From Streptomyces sp. TRM64462 (lineage in GTDB: Bacteria; Actinomycetota; Actinomycetes; Streptomycetales; Streptomycetaceae), in the NCBI RefSeq assembly GCF_013362995.1, contig NZ_JABWDV010000389.1:5989-41185 (forward strand): a stretch of 35,197 nucleotides of DNA. The letters are read 5' to 3'. Under the pieces are notes generated by a model. The model made no database searches, was not told where the DNA came from, and was given only the letters and a program-made list of their open reading frames with translations. The translations under genes and the position numbers were made by a program. Below are positions 1 through 8,476 of this stretch, one piece after another. How positions within the stretch are numbered: the stretch's first letter is position 1; the number at the start of each line of letters is the position of its first letter.

Positions 1-33
1 GGCCGTCGCGGACCGTACCCGTCCGCGACGGCC
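1..33. terminator. Perfect inverted repeat, probable terminator of the gene upstream of the window
   Basis: Positions 1-13 (GGCCGTCGCGGAC) and 21-33 are perfect reverse complements around a 7-nt loop. The stem may extend past the window edge. No U-tract follows, which is normal for Streptomyces terminators. It lies 16 bp before the WYL regulator start, so an operator role cannot be excluded. Confidence 0.6.
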
Positions 34-48
34 GGCAGACTCGGGCGC

Positions 49-1140
49 ATGTTGGAGACCTCGGCACGACTCCTGCGCCTGCTGTCACTCCTCCAGGCAC
101 ACCGTGACTCGTCCGGCCCCGCGCTGGCCGAACGGCTCGGTGTCACGCCCCGCACGGTACGCCGGGACGTCGAGCGGCTCCGGGAGTTCGGCTACCCGGT
201 GCACGCCACGCCCGGCACCGGCGGCGGCTGCCAGCTCGGCGCCGGCGCCCGGCTGCCGCCGCTGCTCCTGGACGACGAGGAGGCCGTCGCGGTCGCCGTG
301 GGCCTGCGCACCGCGGCGGGGCGCGGCGTCGAGGGCATCGGCGAGACCTCCGTACAGGCCCTCGCGAAGCTGGAGCAGGTCCTGCCCGACCGGCTGCGGC
401 GCCGCGTCAGCGCCCTCACCACGTTCACCGTGCCGATGCTGCGCGCCGCCCCGCACGCCGACCAGCAGGTCGACCCGGCCGTCCTGACCGAGCTGGCCAA
501 CGCCTGCCACGACAGCGAACGGCTGCGTTTCCGGTACCAGGACCACAACGGCTCCGAGAGCCGCCGCACCGTCGAGCCGCACCGTCTGGTGTGCACCGAG
601 CGCCGCTGGTACCTGGTCGCCTGGGACGTGGACCGGGACGGCTGGCGCACCTTCCGCGCCGACCGGATCACGCCGACCCCGCCGCACGGGCCGCGCTGCG
701 CTGGGGGTACCCCCTGGTCGAGCGCAGTCGAGACCTTGGGGGAGACCCCGCCGGCCGAGGACCTGGCCGCGTACGTCGCCCGGGGCGTGTCCACGGCGGC
801 GTACACCGCGCGGGCCGTGATCCGGCTGCACACGACGGCCGCCGAGGCGGCGGAGCTGATCGGCCCGTCGGACGGGGTGCTGGAGGCCGAGAGCGACACC
901 ACGTGCCTGCTGCACACGGGCGCGAGCAGCCTGGACGTCCTCGTCATCCATGTCGTGCTGATGGGCCTGGAGTTCGAGGTGGTCGAGCCCGCGGTGCTCG
1001 ACGACCACATCAGGACGGTCCGCGACCGGCTGTCCCGGGCTCTTGAGCGGTCCGCTCGCTCCGGTCCGTCCGCTCCGGCCGCTGGTACGCCGCGAAGTCC
1101 GGGTGGTGCAGATCGAACGCCGGCGACTCCGACCGGATGA
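49..1140 (+). CDS. WYL-domain transcriptional regulator (DeoR/YafY type)
   Basis: Cytoplasmic DNA-binding regulator of 363 residues. An N-terminal winged HTH (about residues 5-60; [19 protein letters not shown]) is followed by a WYL domain (about 150-215, with [15 protein letters not shown]) and a C-terminal WCX-like region (about 240-335). The ATG at 49 starts the canonical [16 protein letters not shown] family N-terminus, so I keep it although the RBS is weak. WYL domains bind ligands or nucleic acid; the regulon cannot be read here. Two oddities are visible. A copy of a Streptomyces palindromic repeat (703-743) is inserted in frame between the WYL and WCX parts and encodes about 14 extra residues ([14 protein letters not shown]). 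The last 43 codons, a Ser/Pro/Gly-rich tail, run antisense over the 3' end of ctaD. Confidence 0.88.
   Translation: MLETSARLLRLLSLLQAHRDSSGPALAERLGVTPRTVRRDVERLREFGYPVHATPGTGGGCQLGAGARLPPLLLDDEEAVAVAVGLRTAAGRGVEGIGETSVQALAKLEQVLPDRLRRRVSALTTFTVPMLRAAPHADQQVDPAVLTELANACHDSERLRFRYQDHNGSESRRTVEPHRLVCTERRWYLVAWDVDRDGWRTFRADRITPTPPHGPRCAGGTPWSSAVETLGETPPAEDLAAYVARGVSTAAYTARAVIRLHTTAAEAAELIGPSDGVLEAESDTTCLLHTGASSLDVLVIHVVLMGLEFEVVEPAVLDDHIRTVRDRLSRALERSARSGPSAPAAGTPRSPGGADRTPATPTG
701..743. repeat. Streptomyces GGGGGTACCCCC-type palindromic repeat, copy 1 (intragenic)
   Basis: A perfect 12-bp palindrome GGGGGTACCCCC (703-714) is followed by a second arm ending CTTGGGGGA (735-743). CCCCC (710-714) can pair with GGGGG (738-742) to form a stem-loop. 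A related copy lies at 21686-21719. Here the element sits inside the WYL regulator ORF and keeps the frame. Confidence 0.75.
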
Positions 1141-2731
1141 GCGGCATCTCCAGGAAGTTGTGCCGGGGCGGCGGGCACGACGTCGCCCACTCCAGGGAGC
1201 GCCCGAACCCCCACGGGTCGTCCACGTCGATCCGCTGCCCGTACCTGGTGGTCCGCCAGACGTTGTACAGGAACGGCAGCGTGGACGCGCCCAGCAGGAA
1301 CGAGCCGATCGTGGACGCCGTGTTGAGCGCCGTGAAGCCGTCCGCCGCCAGGTAGTCCGCGTACCGGCGCGGCATGCCTTCGGCGCCCAGCCAGTGGTGC
1401 ACCAGGAAGGTGAGGTGGAAGCCGGCGAACAGCGTCCAGAAGTGGATCGCGCCGAGCCGTTCGTCCAGCATCTTTCCGGTGAACTTCGGCCACCAGAAGT
1501 ACAGCCCCGCGAACGTCGCGAAGACGACCGTGCCGAAGACCACGTAGTGGAAGTGGCCCACCACGAAGTACGTGTCCGTGACGTGGAAGTCCAGCGGCGG
1601 CGACGCCAGCAGCACGCCGGTGAGCCCGCCGAAGAGAAACGACACCAGGAAGCCCACCGCCCACAGCATCGGCGTCTCGAAGCTGAGCGAGCCCTTCAGC
1701 ATGGTGCCCGTCCAGTTGAAGAACTTCACACCGGTCGGCACGGCGATGAGGAACGAGAGGAAGGAGAAGAACGGCAGCAGGACCGCGCCGGTCGCGAACA
1801 TGTGGTGCGCCCACACCACCACCGACAGGGCCGTGATGGTCATGGTCGCGGCGACCAGCGTCAGATAGCCGAAGATCGGCTTCCGCGAGAACACCGGGAT
1901 GATCTCCGTGATGATGCCGAAGAACGGCAGGGCGATGATGTACACCTCCGGGTGCCCGAAGAACCAGAACAGGTGCTGCCACAGCAGCGCCCCGCCCGCC
2001 TCGGGAGCGAACACCACCGAGCCGAACCGCCGGTCCGACTCCAGCACCAGCAGCGCCGCCGCCAGCACCGGGAACGCCATCAGCACCAGGATCGAGGTGA
2101 ACAGCACGTTCCAGGTGAAGACCGGCAGCCGGAACATCGTCATGCCCGGCGCCCGCATCCCGATGATGGTGGTCAGGAAGTTCACGGCACCCAGGATCGT
2201 GCCGAACCCGGACAGCGCCAGCCCCATGATCCACAGGTCGGCGCCGACCCCGGGGGAGTGGACCATCGAGTTCAGCGGCGCGTACGCGAACCAGCCGAAG
2301 CTCGCGGCCCCCGTCGGCAGCAGCAGTGACCCCAGCACGATCAGCCCGCCGAACAGGAACAGCCAATAGGCGAGCATGTTCAGCCGGGGGAACGCCACAT
2401 CGGGGGCGCCGATCTGCAGCGGCATGATCTCGTTGGCGAACCCCGCGAACGTCGGTGTCGCGAAGAGCAGCAGCATGATCGTGCCGTGCATCGTGAACAT
2501 CTGGTTGAACTGGTCGTTGCCGATCAGCTGAAGTCCGGGCCGCGCCAGTTCCGCGCGCATCAGCAGGGCCATCAACCCGGCGATCAGAAAGAACCCGAAC
2601 GACGTGATCAGATAGAGATGGCCGATCTTCTTGTGGTCGGTGGTCGTCAACCAGTCGACCGCCGCCGCGGTCGGCCGGCGCGGCCGCTCCGGCACCGTCC
2701 CGACGGCCGCCCGAACGGTATCGGTCCCCAT
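1010..2731 (-). CDS. ctaD: Cytochrome c oxidase subunit I (aa3-type heme-copper oxidase)
   Basis: Catalytic subunit of the terminal oxidase that reduces O2 to water and pumps protons across the membrane; 573 residues with 12 predicted TM segments. Visible ligands and motifs are H82 (TMHGT, low-spin heme), H260-P-E262-V-Y264 (CuB His and the cross-linked Tyr), H309-H310 (CuB), K336 (K-channel region), and H393/H395 in VGHFHY (heme a3 and low-spin heme). The ORF is open 12 codons further upstream. I choose the ATG at 2731 because GGAGGGG lies 6 nt before it. No ctaC, ctaE or ctaF gene is adjacent, so this is a stand-alone copy, perhaps a paralogue of one in the main cta/qcr cluster. Its 3' end overlaps the convergent WYL regulator gene by 131 bp. 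Confidence 0.95.
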   Translation of the reverse strand: MGTDTVRAAVGTVPERPRRPTAAAVDWLTTTDHKKIGHLYLITSFGFFLIAGLMALLMRAELARPGLQLIGNDQFNQMFTMHGTIMLLLFATPTFAGFANEIMPLQIGAPDVAFPRLNMLAYWLFLFGGLIVLGSLLLPTGAASFGWFAYAPLNSMVHSPGVGADLWIMGLALSGFGTILGAVNFLTTIIGMRAPGMTMFRLPVFTWNVLFTSILVLMAFPVLAAALLVLESDRRFGSVVFAPEAGGALLWQHLFWFFGHPEVYIIALPFFGIITEIIPVFSRKPIFGYLTLVAATMTITALSVVVWAHHMFATGAVLLPFFSFLSFLIAVPTGVKFFNWTGTMLKGSLSFETPMLWAVGFLVSFLFGGLTGVLLASPPLDFHVTDTYFVVGHFHYVVFGTVVFATFAGLYFWWPKFTGKMLDERLGAIHFWTLFAGFHLTFLVHHWLGAEGMPRRYADYLAADGFTALNTASTIGSFLLGASTLPFLYNVWRTTRYGQRIDVDDPWGFGRSLEWATSCPPPRHNFLEMPLIRSESPAFDLHHPDFAAYQRPERTDRSERTAQEPGTAGRGPS

Positions 2732-3071
2732 CTGCGCCCCTCCGTTTCGGCCGCTTCTCCGCCCCACGATGCTCGCGGCCGCCCCTGCGGATCCCGTGTG
2801 TTCACGCCGACCGGAAATGCGGGAATTCTGTGGAGAGCCCGTGAATCAGCCGTGCCCGGCGCCTTGCGCGTGACGTCGTGCGAGAAGAAATTCCGGCACC
2901 CCTGGAATAGCCTCCGAACGACCCTCCGGAAAATGCCGGGAACGGTGTTTCGGGGACCCGGACGGGTGAAAAAACGCACCGTTGTCGCGTGTCGAGTTCC
3001 TGTGACACAGATGTGACACACCGCGTACGGGAACATGGCCGATCCCCTGTAAGGGCACCTACCGTGGGGGC
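2732..3071. other. Divergent intergenic region ctaD / I78 inhibitor
   Basis: 340 bp without a convincing gene. It must hold the ctaD promoter (minus) and the promoter of the small inhibitor gene (plus). It is less GC-rich than its surroundings near 2880-3010. The only clear motif is the direct repeat TGTGACAC at 3001-3008 and 3012-3019. I could not assign -10/-35 boxes with confidence. Confidence 0.5.
3001..3019. promoter_or_regulatory. Two TGTGACAC half-sites, 11 bp apart, upstream of the I78 inhibitor gene
   Basis: TGTGACAC occurs at 3001-3008 and again at 3012-3019. The 11-bp period places both on one face of the helix, as expected for a dimeric regulator or activator. The site is 53 bp before the start at 3072. 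No regulator is assigned. Confidence 0.3.
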
Positions 3072-3290
3072 ATGGGACCGATACCCGCGTCACCCCCCGC
3101 ACAGCCCGATGACAACCCCGAGGCGTACGTCGGCCTCGACGAACGCGACGCCGAGCGGCTGGCCCGCTCCCGCGGCTGGACGACCGTACGGTCACTGCCG
3201 CCCGGCTCCATCATCACGCTGGAGTTCCTGGTCGGCCGGATCAACTTCGAGGTCCGCGACAGCACCGTCATCCGCTGCTGGGTGGGATGA
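3072..3290 (+). CDS. I78-family (potato inhibitor I-like) peptidase inhibitor, small protein
   Basis: A 72-residue protein with no signal peptide and a low-complexity Pro-rich start (residues 4-16). Its C-terminal half, WTTVRSLPPGSIITLEFLVG followed by R-I-N-F-E-V and a terminal CWVG, fits the peptidase inhibitor I78 pattern: Arg/Leu-Pro-Pro-Gly, a Thr-acidic beta strand, RLN-like, then Cys near the end. Members bind serine proteases through an exposed loop. The ATG at 3072 follows GGGGG by a few bases. The gene is monocistronic, with a strong hairpin at 3321-3357 downstream. The two streptogrisin genes in the window are possible but unproven targets. Without a signal peptide it more likely acts inside the cell. 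Confidence 0.7.
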   Translation: MGPIPASPPAQPDDNPEAYVGLDERDAERLARSRGWTTVRSLPPGSIITLEFLVGRINFEVRDSTVIRCWVG

Positions 3291-3320
3291 GCCGGCCCGG
3301 GACGAGCCCGCCCGTGATGA

Positions 3321-3357
3321 GCAAGGGCCCCGGCCATGTCGTGGCCGGGGCCCTTGC
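3321..3357. terminator. Strong bidirectional terminator hairpin
   Basis: A perfect 16-bp stem, GCAAGGGCCCCGGCCA (3321-3336) and its complement (3342-3357), closes a 5-nt loop. It lies between the convergent I78 gene (ends 3290) and PAP2 gene (ends 3387), so it can serve both. Confidence 0.9.
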
Positions 3358-3386
3358 CCTGCGTGTACGTACCGCCTGCCGGCGGA

Positions 3387-4448
3387 TCAGCCGCCCGTCA
3401 GCGGGCGGGAGCGCGGCGGGCGGCGGCTGCCCGCCGGCGTGACCGGCGTCCGCTCGGAGCGCAGCGCCGCGTGGTGCGCCCGGGGCTGCGACAGCGTCGT
3501 ACGGATGCTCGGCACGTGGCCCCCGGCCGCACCGGCCTGCGCCCCGGCCCCCGCACCGGCGGAGGTGGCGCCCACGGGCCCGGCCGCGGGCTCCCGCACC
3601 GGCTCGTCCAGGGCGTCGGCGGCCTGCCGCTGCGGCTGTATGGCGGGCAGCAGCCCGGCGGCCGAGGCCGCGGGCGTCGCCACGGGCCCGGCGGGCACCG
3701 GCCGCAGCCCCTCCCGGAGCCGGTCGCGCACACGGTCCCGTACGCCGAGGATCAGTGCCTCGGCGCGGGCGATCAGCGGCTCGCACCAGGGCAGCCCCAG
3801 CAGGATCAGCAGCCCGGCGGCCCAGCCGAGCAGGACGTCGCTCAGCCAGTGCGTGCCCAGGTAGACCGTGGTGAGACCGACGCCCAGGGCCACCACGGCG
3901 GAGAGCGCCGACAGATGGCGGCGGGCCCGCGGTGTCGTGGCGAGATAGGAGAGAATGCCCCAGGTGACCACGGCATTGGCGGTATGTCCGGAAGGGAATA
4001 TATCGCCGCCCGCGAAGAGCTCGGCGGAGCCGATCTGCGTCGCGTAGTGCGGGCCGAGCCGGCCCAGGCCGATCTTGACGGCGCCCACCGTCACGTTCAG
4101 CAGCAGCAGCGCCGTACCCAGCACCAGCAGCGGCCGCAGCGTGTGCTGGCGCCACGAGCGCCAGCCGAGCCACGCCGCCACCATCACCGCGGTCGGACCG
4201 CGCTGGCCGAGCACCACGAAGTAGTCCAGCGGAGCGTGAAGTTCCGGCCACTGCTGATAGGGCCGGAACAGCATGACCTTCCAGTCGATGAGCACCAGCC
4301 ACGTCGAGGCCAGTACGGCCACGACGATGGCGAGATAGAACACGGACGTCCCGCCGAAGAGGGCGAGACGGGTGCGGCTCATCCGCGGGATCTCAATCTT
4401 CGGCGGTTCCGGCTCCCGGTCCAGCCGGGCAAAGATGTCGGTACGCAC
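3387..4448 (-). CDS. PAP2-family membrane phosphatase
   Basis: Integral membrane phosphatase of the PAP2/PgpB superfamily, probably acting on a lipid phosphate at the outer face; 353 residues. The three family signatures are present: K125..R130-x-x-P133 (KIGLGRLGPHYA), P-S153-G-H155 (FPSGHTA), and H200-x3-D204 (GTHWLSDVL). About six TM segments occupy residues 30-220. The last ~125 residues form a Pro/Ala/Gly-rich, probably disordered cytoplasmic tail absent from minimal PAP2 enzymes. The start is GTG (4448). It lacks a clear RBS, but TAACGT lies 7 nt upstream as a possible -10 box, consistent with a leaderless transcript. It is convergent with the I78 gene. The substrate (undecaprenyl-PP, phosphatidate or other) cannot be told. 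Confidence 0.85.
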   Translation of the reverse strand: MRTDIFARLDREPEPPKIEIPRMSRTRLALFGGTSVFYLAIVVAVLASTWLVLIDWKVMLFRPYQQWPELHAPLDYFVVLGQRGPTAVMVAAWLGWRSWRQHTLRPLLVLGTALLLLNVTVGAVKIGLGRLGPHYATQIGSAELFAGGDIFPSGHTANAVVTWGILSYLATTPRARRHLSALSAVVALGVGLTTVYLGTHWLSDVLLGWAAGLLILLGLPWCEPLIARAEALILGVRDRVRDRLREGLRPVPAGPVATPAASAAGLLPAIQPQRQAADALDEPVREPAAGPVGATSAGAGAGAQAGAAGGHVPSIRTTLSQPRAHHAALRSERTPVTPAGSRRPPRSRPLTGG

Positions 4449-4918
4449 CCAATCGACGTTACAGCGAGTGAGCGCCAGGCCAGGCCGATCAGGTCTCTTT
4501 GTGATGACGATGTGATGTGGAGTGGGTCTCGACGCCTGTTTATTCGGCGCTTATCAAAAAAACCTGCCGGTGTGCCGCCCGAATGCCGTAAGGGCTGCTT
4601 CCGTAAGGGGGAATGCGGACCGAGGAAATGCGGCGCACCGGCGCGCGCCGGTGAATTCACGCCCCCCGCCGGTGCGGCTCCGCGCCGTCCCGCGCGTGTC
4701 GCCCCTCCGGCTCCGCGCGCCGCGCGGCGTGTCGCGGGTGCCGCCCGGCGTGGCGCACGCCACACCTCTCGGCGTGTCGCGGTGAGAGCTGGGCCACGCA
4801 CCACCCTCCCCACGTCACGTAGGCTGACGTCTCGCTCGCCCCGATGCCGGGCCGCCCCGCGGAACGTCCCCTCCCGGTGGCGCCCGCCGAGCGCGAGAGT
4901 TCCACGGGAGGTACGTAC
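4449..4918. other. 470-bp intergenic region with palindromes and short repeats
   Basis: No supported gene. It separates the divergent PAP2 and MFS genes. Visible structure: an A-rich patch near 4554-4561; direct repeats CCGTAAGGG at 4586-4594 and 4601-4609; an 18-bp perfect palindrome (4636-4653) overlapping GTGAATTCAC (4651-4660); and a possible -10 box TAGGCT at 4820-4825 for the MFS gene, which would give a leader of about 90 nt. Confidence 0.6.
4636..4660. repeat. Overlapping palindromes upstream of the MFS exporter
   Basis: CACCGGCGCGCGCCGGTG (4636-4653) is a perfect 18-bp palindrome, and GTGAATTCAC (4651-4660) is a perfect 10-bp palindrome sharing its last three bases. They are plausible operator or cruciform sites. 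They lie about 260 bp before the exporter start, so a role is uncertain. Confidence 0.45.
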
Positions 4919-6736
4919 ATGACGGGAACGACCACGTCCGGAGCGCGTCCGCGTGTCCCCGGAGGCGGTGCCAACCGCTGGGTCGTCCTGGTCGTCCTGT
5001 GCGTGAGTCTGCTGCTCGTCGCGCTCGACGCGACCGTCCTCCACGTCGCCGTCCCCGCGGTCAGCGAGGACCTGCGGCCCAGCGCCACCGGACTGCTGTG
5101 GATCGTCGACGCCTACCCGCTCGTGTGCGCCTCGCTGCTGATCCTCTTCGGCACGCTCGGCGACCGCGTCGGGCGCCGCCGGATACTCCTGGGCGGCTAC
5201 GCCCTCTTCGGTGTGGCGTCCGCGGTCGCGGCCTTCGCCGACACGCCCGCCGTCCTGATCGCGGCCCGCGCGCTGCTCGGCGTCGGCGGCGCCATGATCA
5301 TGCCGGCCACGCTGTCGATCCTCCGCGCGGTCTTCCCCGACCGGCGCGAACGGGCCACGGCCATCGGCATCTGGACCGCGGTCGCCGCGGTCGGCGCCGC
5401 CACCGGACCCGTACTCGGCGGATTCCTCGTCGAGCACTTCTGGTGGGGCTCCGTCTTCCTCATCAACATCCCGCTGATGGCGCTGATCCTCCCGGCGGCC
5501 CGCTGGCTGCTCCCGGAGTCGCGCGGCAGCGGCGACGGGCCGTGGGACGTCGTCGGCGCCCTGATGGCCGCCGCCGGTGTCCTCGGCGTCGTCCTCGGCG
5601 TCAAGCGGACCGGCGCGGGCGCCGCCTTCCTCAGCTTCCCGACGCTCGTCCCGCTGCTCGTCGGCGCCACCCTGCTCGTCCTCTTCGTACGGCGGCAGAG
5701 GCGCCGCCCGCACCCGCTGATCGACATGCGGATGTTCTCGCGGGCCGCCTTCACCACCTCCGTCGGCTGCATCGTCCTCGCGATGCTGGCGCTGGTCGGC
5801 CTGGAACTCATCGCCGTCCAGTACCTCCAGCTCGTCCTCGGCCTCACGCCGCTGGAGACCGGGCTGCGGCTGCTGCCGCTCACCTTCGCCGCGATGGCCG
5901 CCGGCGCCGCCGGCTCGTACGTCCTCGCCCGGCTCGGCCCGCGCCGCATGGTCGGCGGCGGGTTCGTGCTCACCGCGGGGTCCGTGCTGCTGCTCCTCCT
6001 CATGGGCCAGAACGACCGGCCGCTGCTGCTCACCGTCGGCTTCGTCCTGCTCGGCTTCGGTCTCCAGACGACGCTGTTCGGCGCGTACGAGTCGATGCTC
6101 AGCGAAGCGCCCGCGGACAGCGCGGGCGGCGCCGCCGCGATCGGCGAGACCTCCTACCAGCTCGGCGCCGGCATGGGCATCGCCCTGCTCGGCAGCGTCA
6201 TGAACGCCGCCTACGCCCCCGGGCTCGCCGGTGTGCCCGGCGTCCCCGCGCCCGCGTCGGCCGCCGCCGCCAACTCGCTGACCGAGGCGTACCAGGTGGC
6301 CGCCCGGCTCGGCGGCGCCGCGGGCGACGCCCTCCACACGGCCGCGCGGCACGCCTTCGTGCACGGCCTCCACGTCACCCTGCTCGTCAGCGCCGCGCTG
6401 CTGCTCACCGGGGCCGCCATGGCCCTGCGGCTGCCGCGCGTGATGGAGTCCCCGGCGGACGCGGCGGACTGCGCGGCGGACCGCGCGACGGACCGCGCGG
6501 CGGAGGAAGCGACGGACGGTGCGGCGGACTGCGCGCCGGAGGAGCTGAAGCACCAGGAGGAGCACCAGCGCCCCGGCCTCCCCGCCCAGGCGTCCCCGCC
6601 CCTCACCGCCCGCGACACCGCACCCGCCCCCGTGGCGCGCGACCTCCCGCAGCCGCCGCGCGAGGTGTGTGAGGCGCGCGTGCCGGTGCGGCGCGCACCG
6701 GCGGAGCATGCGGGATCTGGACGCGCGGCACACTGA
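4919..6736 (+). CDS. DHA2-family (14-TM) MFS drug exporter
   Basis: Proton-coupled multidrug exporter of the QacA/EmrB type; 605 residues, inner membrane. Conserved features are the first helix ending in LVALDATVLHVAVP, motif A GDRVGRRR in the loop after TM2, and the antiporter motif C ending GPVLGGFLVEHFWW. Fourteen hydrophobic segments run to about residue 510. I choose the ATG at 4919, preceded by GGGAGG at 7 nt, over an upstream ATG at 4844. The last ~95 residues are an unusual hydrophilic tail: an Ala/Asp/Glu/Cys tract encoded by degenerate GCGGCGGACTGCGCG repeats (about 6460-6545), then Pro/Arg-rich sequence. No TetR or MarR gene is adjacent, so regulation and substrate are unknown. Confidence 0.9.
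   Translation: MTGTTTSGARPRVPGGGANRWVVLVVLCVSLLLVALDATVLHVAVPAVSEDLRPSATGLLWIVDAYPLVCASLLILFGTLGDRVGRRRILLGGYALFGVASAVAAFADTPAVLIAARALLGVGGAMIMPATLSILRAVFPDRRERATAIGIWTAVAAVGAATGPVLGGFLVEHFWWGSVFLINIPLMALILPAARWLLPESRGSGDGPWDVVGALMAAAGVLGVVLGVKRTGAGAAFLSFPTLVPLLVGATLLVLFVRRQRRRPHPLIDMRMFSRAAFTTSVGCIVLAMLALVGLELIAVQYLQLVLGLTPLETGLRLLPLTFAAMAAGAAGSYVLARLGPRRMVGGGFVLTAGSVLLLLLMGQNDRPLLLTVGFVLLGFGLQTTLFGAYESMLSEAPADSAGGAAAIGETSYQLGAGMGIALLGSVMNAAYAPGLAGVPGVPAPASAAAANSLTEAYQVAARLGGAAGDALHTAARHAFVHGLHVTLLVSAALLLTGAAMALRLPRVMESPADAADCAADRATDRAAEEATDGAADCAPEELKHQEEHQRPGLPAQASPPLTARDTAPAPVARDLPQPPREVCEARVPVRRAPAEHAGSGRAAH
6682..6702. terminator. Hairpin at the 3' end of the MFS gene
   Basis: GCCGGTGCG (6682-6690) and CGCACCGGC (6694-6702) form a 9-bp stem with a 3-nt loop. 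It sits just inside the last codons of the MFS ORF and could be its terminator. Confidence 0.45.
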
Positions 6737-6759
6737 GCCGTAACGTCGGCGCCGCTGTG

Positions 6760-6774
6760 ACTACCAACGGTAGT
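6760..6774. promoter_or_regulatory. Candidate operator ACTACCAACGGTAGT upstream of the acyl-CoA dehydrogenase
   Basis: A 6-bp inverted repeat (ACTACC / GGTAGT) with a 3-bp spacer, 46 bp before the start codon. Short palindromes with GGTAG arms are common for TetR-type repressors of acyl-CoA catabolism. The assignment is inference. Confidence 0.4.
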
Positions 6775-6820
6775 TTCACCCTGCCCGTTTCCTGAGGTTG
6801 GCCAGCCGCCGGAGGCCCGT

Positions 6821-8011
6821 ATGTCCGCACCCTCGAAGCTCCCGCCGTTCGACCGCGAGGACCCCCTCGGCATCGACGACCTGCTCACGCCCGAGGACCT
6901 CGCCGTCCGCGACACCGTCCGCACCTGGGCCGCCGACCGCGTCCTGCCGCACATCGCCGAGTGGTACGAGAAGGGCGAGCTGCCCGTCATCCGCGAACTC
7001 GCCCGCGAACTCGGCTCCATCGGCGCGCTCGGCATGTCCCTGGAGGGCTACGGCTGCGCGGGCGCCGGCGCGGTCCAGTACGGGCTCGCCTGCATGGAGC
7101 TGGAGGCCGCCGACTCCGGCATCCGCTCCCTCGTCTCCGTACAGGGCTCCCTCGCCATGTACGCGATCTGGAAGTACGGCTCCGAGGAGCAGAAGCAGCG
7201 CTGGCTGCCGTCCATGGCGGCGGGCGAGACCATCGGCTGCTTCGGCCTCACCGAGCCCGACCACGGCTCCGACCCGGCCGGCCTGCGCACCCACGCCAAG
7301 AAGGACGGCACCGGCTGGGTCCTCAACGGCCGCAAGATGTGGATCACCAACGGCTCGGTCGCCGGAGTCGCCGTCGTCTGGGCGCAGACCGACGAGGGCA
7401 TGCGCGGGTTCGCCGTACCGACCGGCACACCGGGGTTCTCGGCGCCGGAGATCAAGCACAAGTGGTCGCTGCGGGCCAGTGTCACCAGCGAGCTGGTCAT
7501 GGACGACGTACGGCTGCCCGCGGACGCGGTGCTGCCGGGCGTGACCGGGCTCAAGGGACCGCTGAGCTGTCTGTCGCACGCCCGGTACGGCATCGTGTGG
7601 GGCGCCATGGGCGCGGCGCGCTCCTCCTTCGAAGCGGCGCTCGACTACGCGCGCACCCGGGAGCAGTTCGGCCGGCCCATCGGCGGCTTCCAGCTCACGC
7701 AGGCCAAGCTCGCCGACATGGCCGTCGAACTGCACAAGGGTGTCCTGCTGGCCCATCACCTCGGGCGGCGGATGGACGCGGGGCGGCTGCGCCCGGAGCA
7801 GGTGAGCTTCGGCAAGCTGAACAACGTACGGGAGGCCATCGAGATCTGCCGCACCGCGCGCACGATCCTCGGCGCGAACGGGATCTCCCTCGAATACCCC
7901 GTGATGCGGCACGCGACCAACCTCGAATCGGTGCTCACCTACGAGGGAACGGTCGAGATGCACCAGCTGGTGCTGGGCAAGGCGCTCACCGGGCTCGACG
8001 CCTTCCGGTGA
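6821..8011 (+). CDS. gcdH: Glutaryl-CoA dehydrogenase-like acyl-CoA dehydrogenase
   Basis: FAD-dependent acyl-CoA dehydrogenase of 396 residues, cytoplasmic, probably oxidising (and decarboxylating) glutaryl-CoA in lysine/tryptophan catabolism. Family markers are FGLTEPDHGSDP and WITNGS in the FAD/beta domain. The C-terminal block YPVMRHATNLESVLTYEGTVEMHQ contains the expected catalytic Glu (E375), and DSGIRS contains an Arg (R102) at the position that binds the distal carboxylate of glutaryl-CoA in characterised GCDHs. The whole sequence follows the GCDH subfamily rather than the short- or medium-chain groups. The ATG at 6821 follows GGAGG. No ETF or lysine-pathway genes are nearby, so the substrate is inferred from motifs only. 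It is convergent with the SepF-like gene, 30 bp apart, without a clear terminator. Confidence 0.85.
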   Translation: MSAPSKLPPFDREDPLGIDDLLTPEDLAVRDTVRTWAADRVLPHIAEWYEKGELPVIRELARELGSIGALGMSLEGYGCAGAGAVQYGLACMELEAADSGIRSLVSVQGSLAMYAIWKYGSEEQKQRWLPSMAAGETIGCFGLTEPDHGSDPAGLRTHAKKDGTGWVLNGRKMWITNGSVAGVAVVWAQTDEGMRGFAVPTGTPGFSAPEIKHKWSLRASVTSELVMDDVRLPADAVLPGVTGLKGPLSCLSHARYGIVWGAMGAARSSFEAALDYARTREQFGRPIGGFQLTQAKLADMAVELHKGVLLAHHLGRRMDAGRLRPEQVSFGKLNNVREAIEICRTARTILGANGISLEYPVMRHATNLESVLTYEGTVEMHQLVLGKALTGLDAFR

Positions 8012-8041
8012 CCCGGGCTTCGCCGGTGAGCGGCCCTGCCC

Positions 8042-8476
8042 TCAGCTCTGGTTGAAGAAGCCGTCCTGGTCGCGGCCCCCGGGCTCCCCGTTGACGATCT
8101 GCGTGTCCGCGGGCGTCAGCAGGAAGACCCGGGTGGCCACACGCTCGATCGAGCCGCGGAGCCCGAACGTCAGACCGGCCGCGAAGTCGACCACACGCTT
8201 GGCGTCGTCGGGCTCCATGGACGTGAGGTTCATGATGACCGGGACGCCGTCGCGGAACAGCTCGCCGATGGCACGGGCGTCCCGGAAGCCGTCCGGGGAC
8301 ACCGTGGCGATCCGGCGGCCCTCCTCCTGGGCGGTCTCGGAGGCGACCCGCACCCGGGGGTCGGTGACCCAGGCGTCGCCGTTCTCAGCACCCTCGGCGT
8401 ACTCGTCGTCGTAGTAGCGCTCGTCGTTGTCCTCGACGAGTCCCAGCCATGCACTGGCCTTGCGCACCGATCCCAT
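8042..8476 (-). CDS. sflA: SepF-like cell-division protein (SflA-type paralogue)
   Basis: Protein of 144 residues with the SepF core (about residues 55-135): [25 protein letters not shown], and [15 protein letters not shown] [20 protein letters not shown]. SepF proteins polymerise, bind the FtsZ C-terminus and tether it to the membrane. The short acidic linker at residues 17-35 is typical. It stands alone, outside any division cluster, so it is one of the SepF-like paralogues rather than the cluster-encoded SepF. From memory, S. coelicolor SflA sits in a similar neighbourhood, and the symbol rests on that. The start at 8476 is certain: AAAGGAGG lies 5 nt before it. It is divergent from the DUF5685 gene. 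Confidence 0.85.
   Translation of the reverse strand: MGSVRKASAWLGLVEDNDERYYDDEYAEGAENGDAWVTDPRVRVASETAQEEGRRIATVSPDGFRDARAIGELFRDGVPVIMNLTSMEPDDAKRVVDFAAGLTFGLRGSIERVATRVFLLTPADTQIVNGEPGGRDQDGFFNQS

Noticed and set aside
192..2366. Long minus-strand open frame (724 codons) across the WYL and ctaD genes
   Set aside because: Shadow frame of GC-rich coding DNA: low-complexity Arg/Ala/Val protein with no domain, and it overlaps two clear genes.
4379..6733. 784-codon minus-strand open frame opposite the MFS gene
   Set aside because: Repetitive Arg/Gly/Glu composition and complete antisense overlap with a recognisable exporter; a codon-bias artefact.
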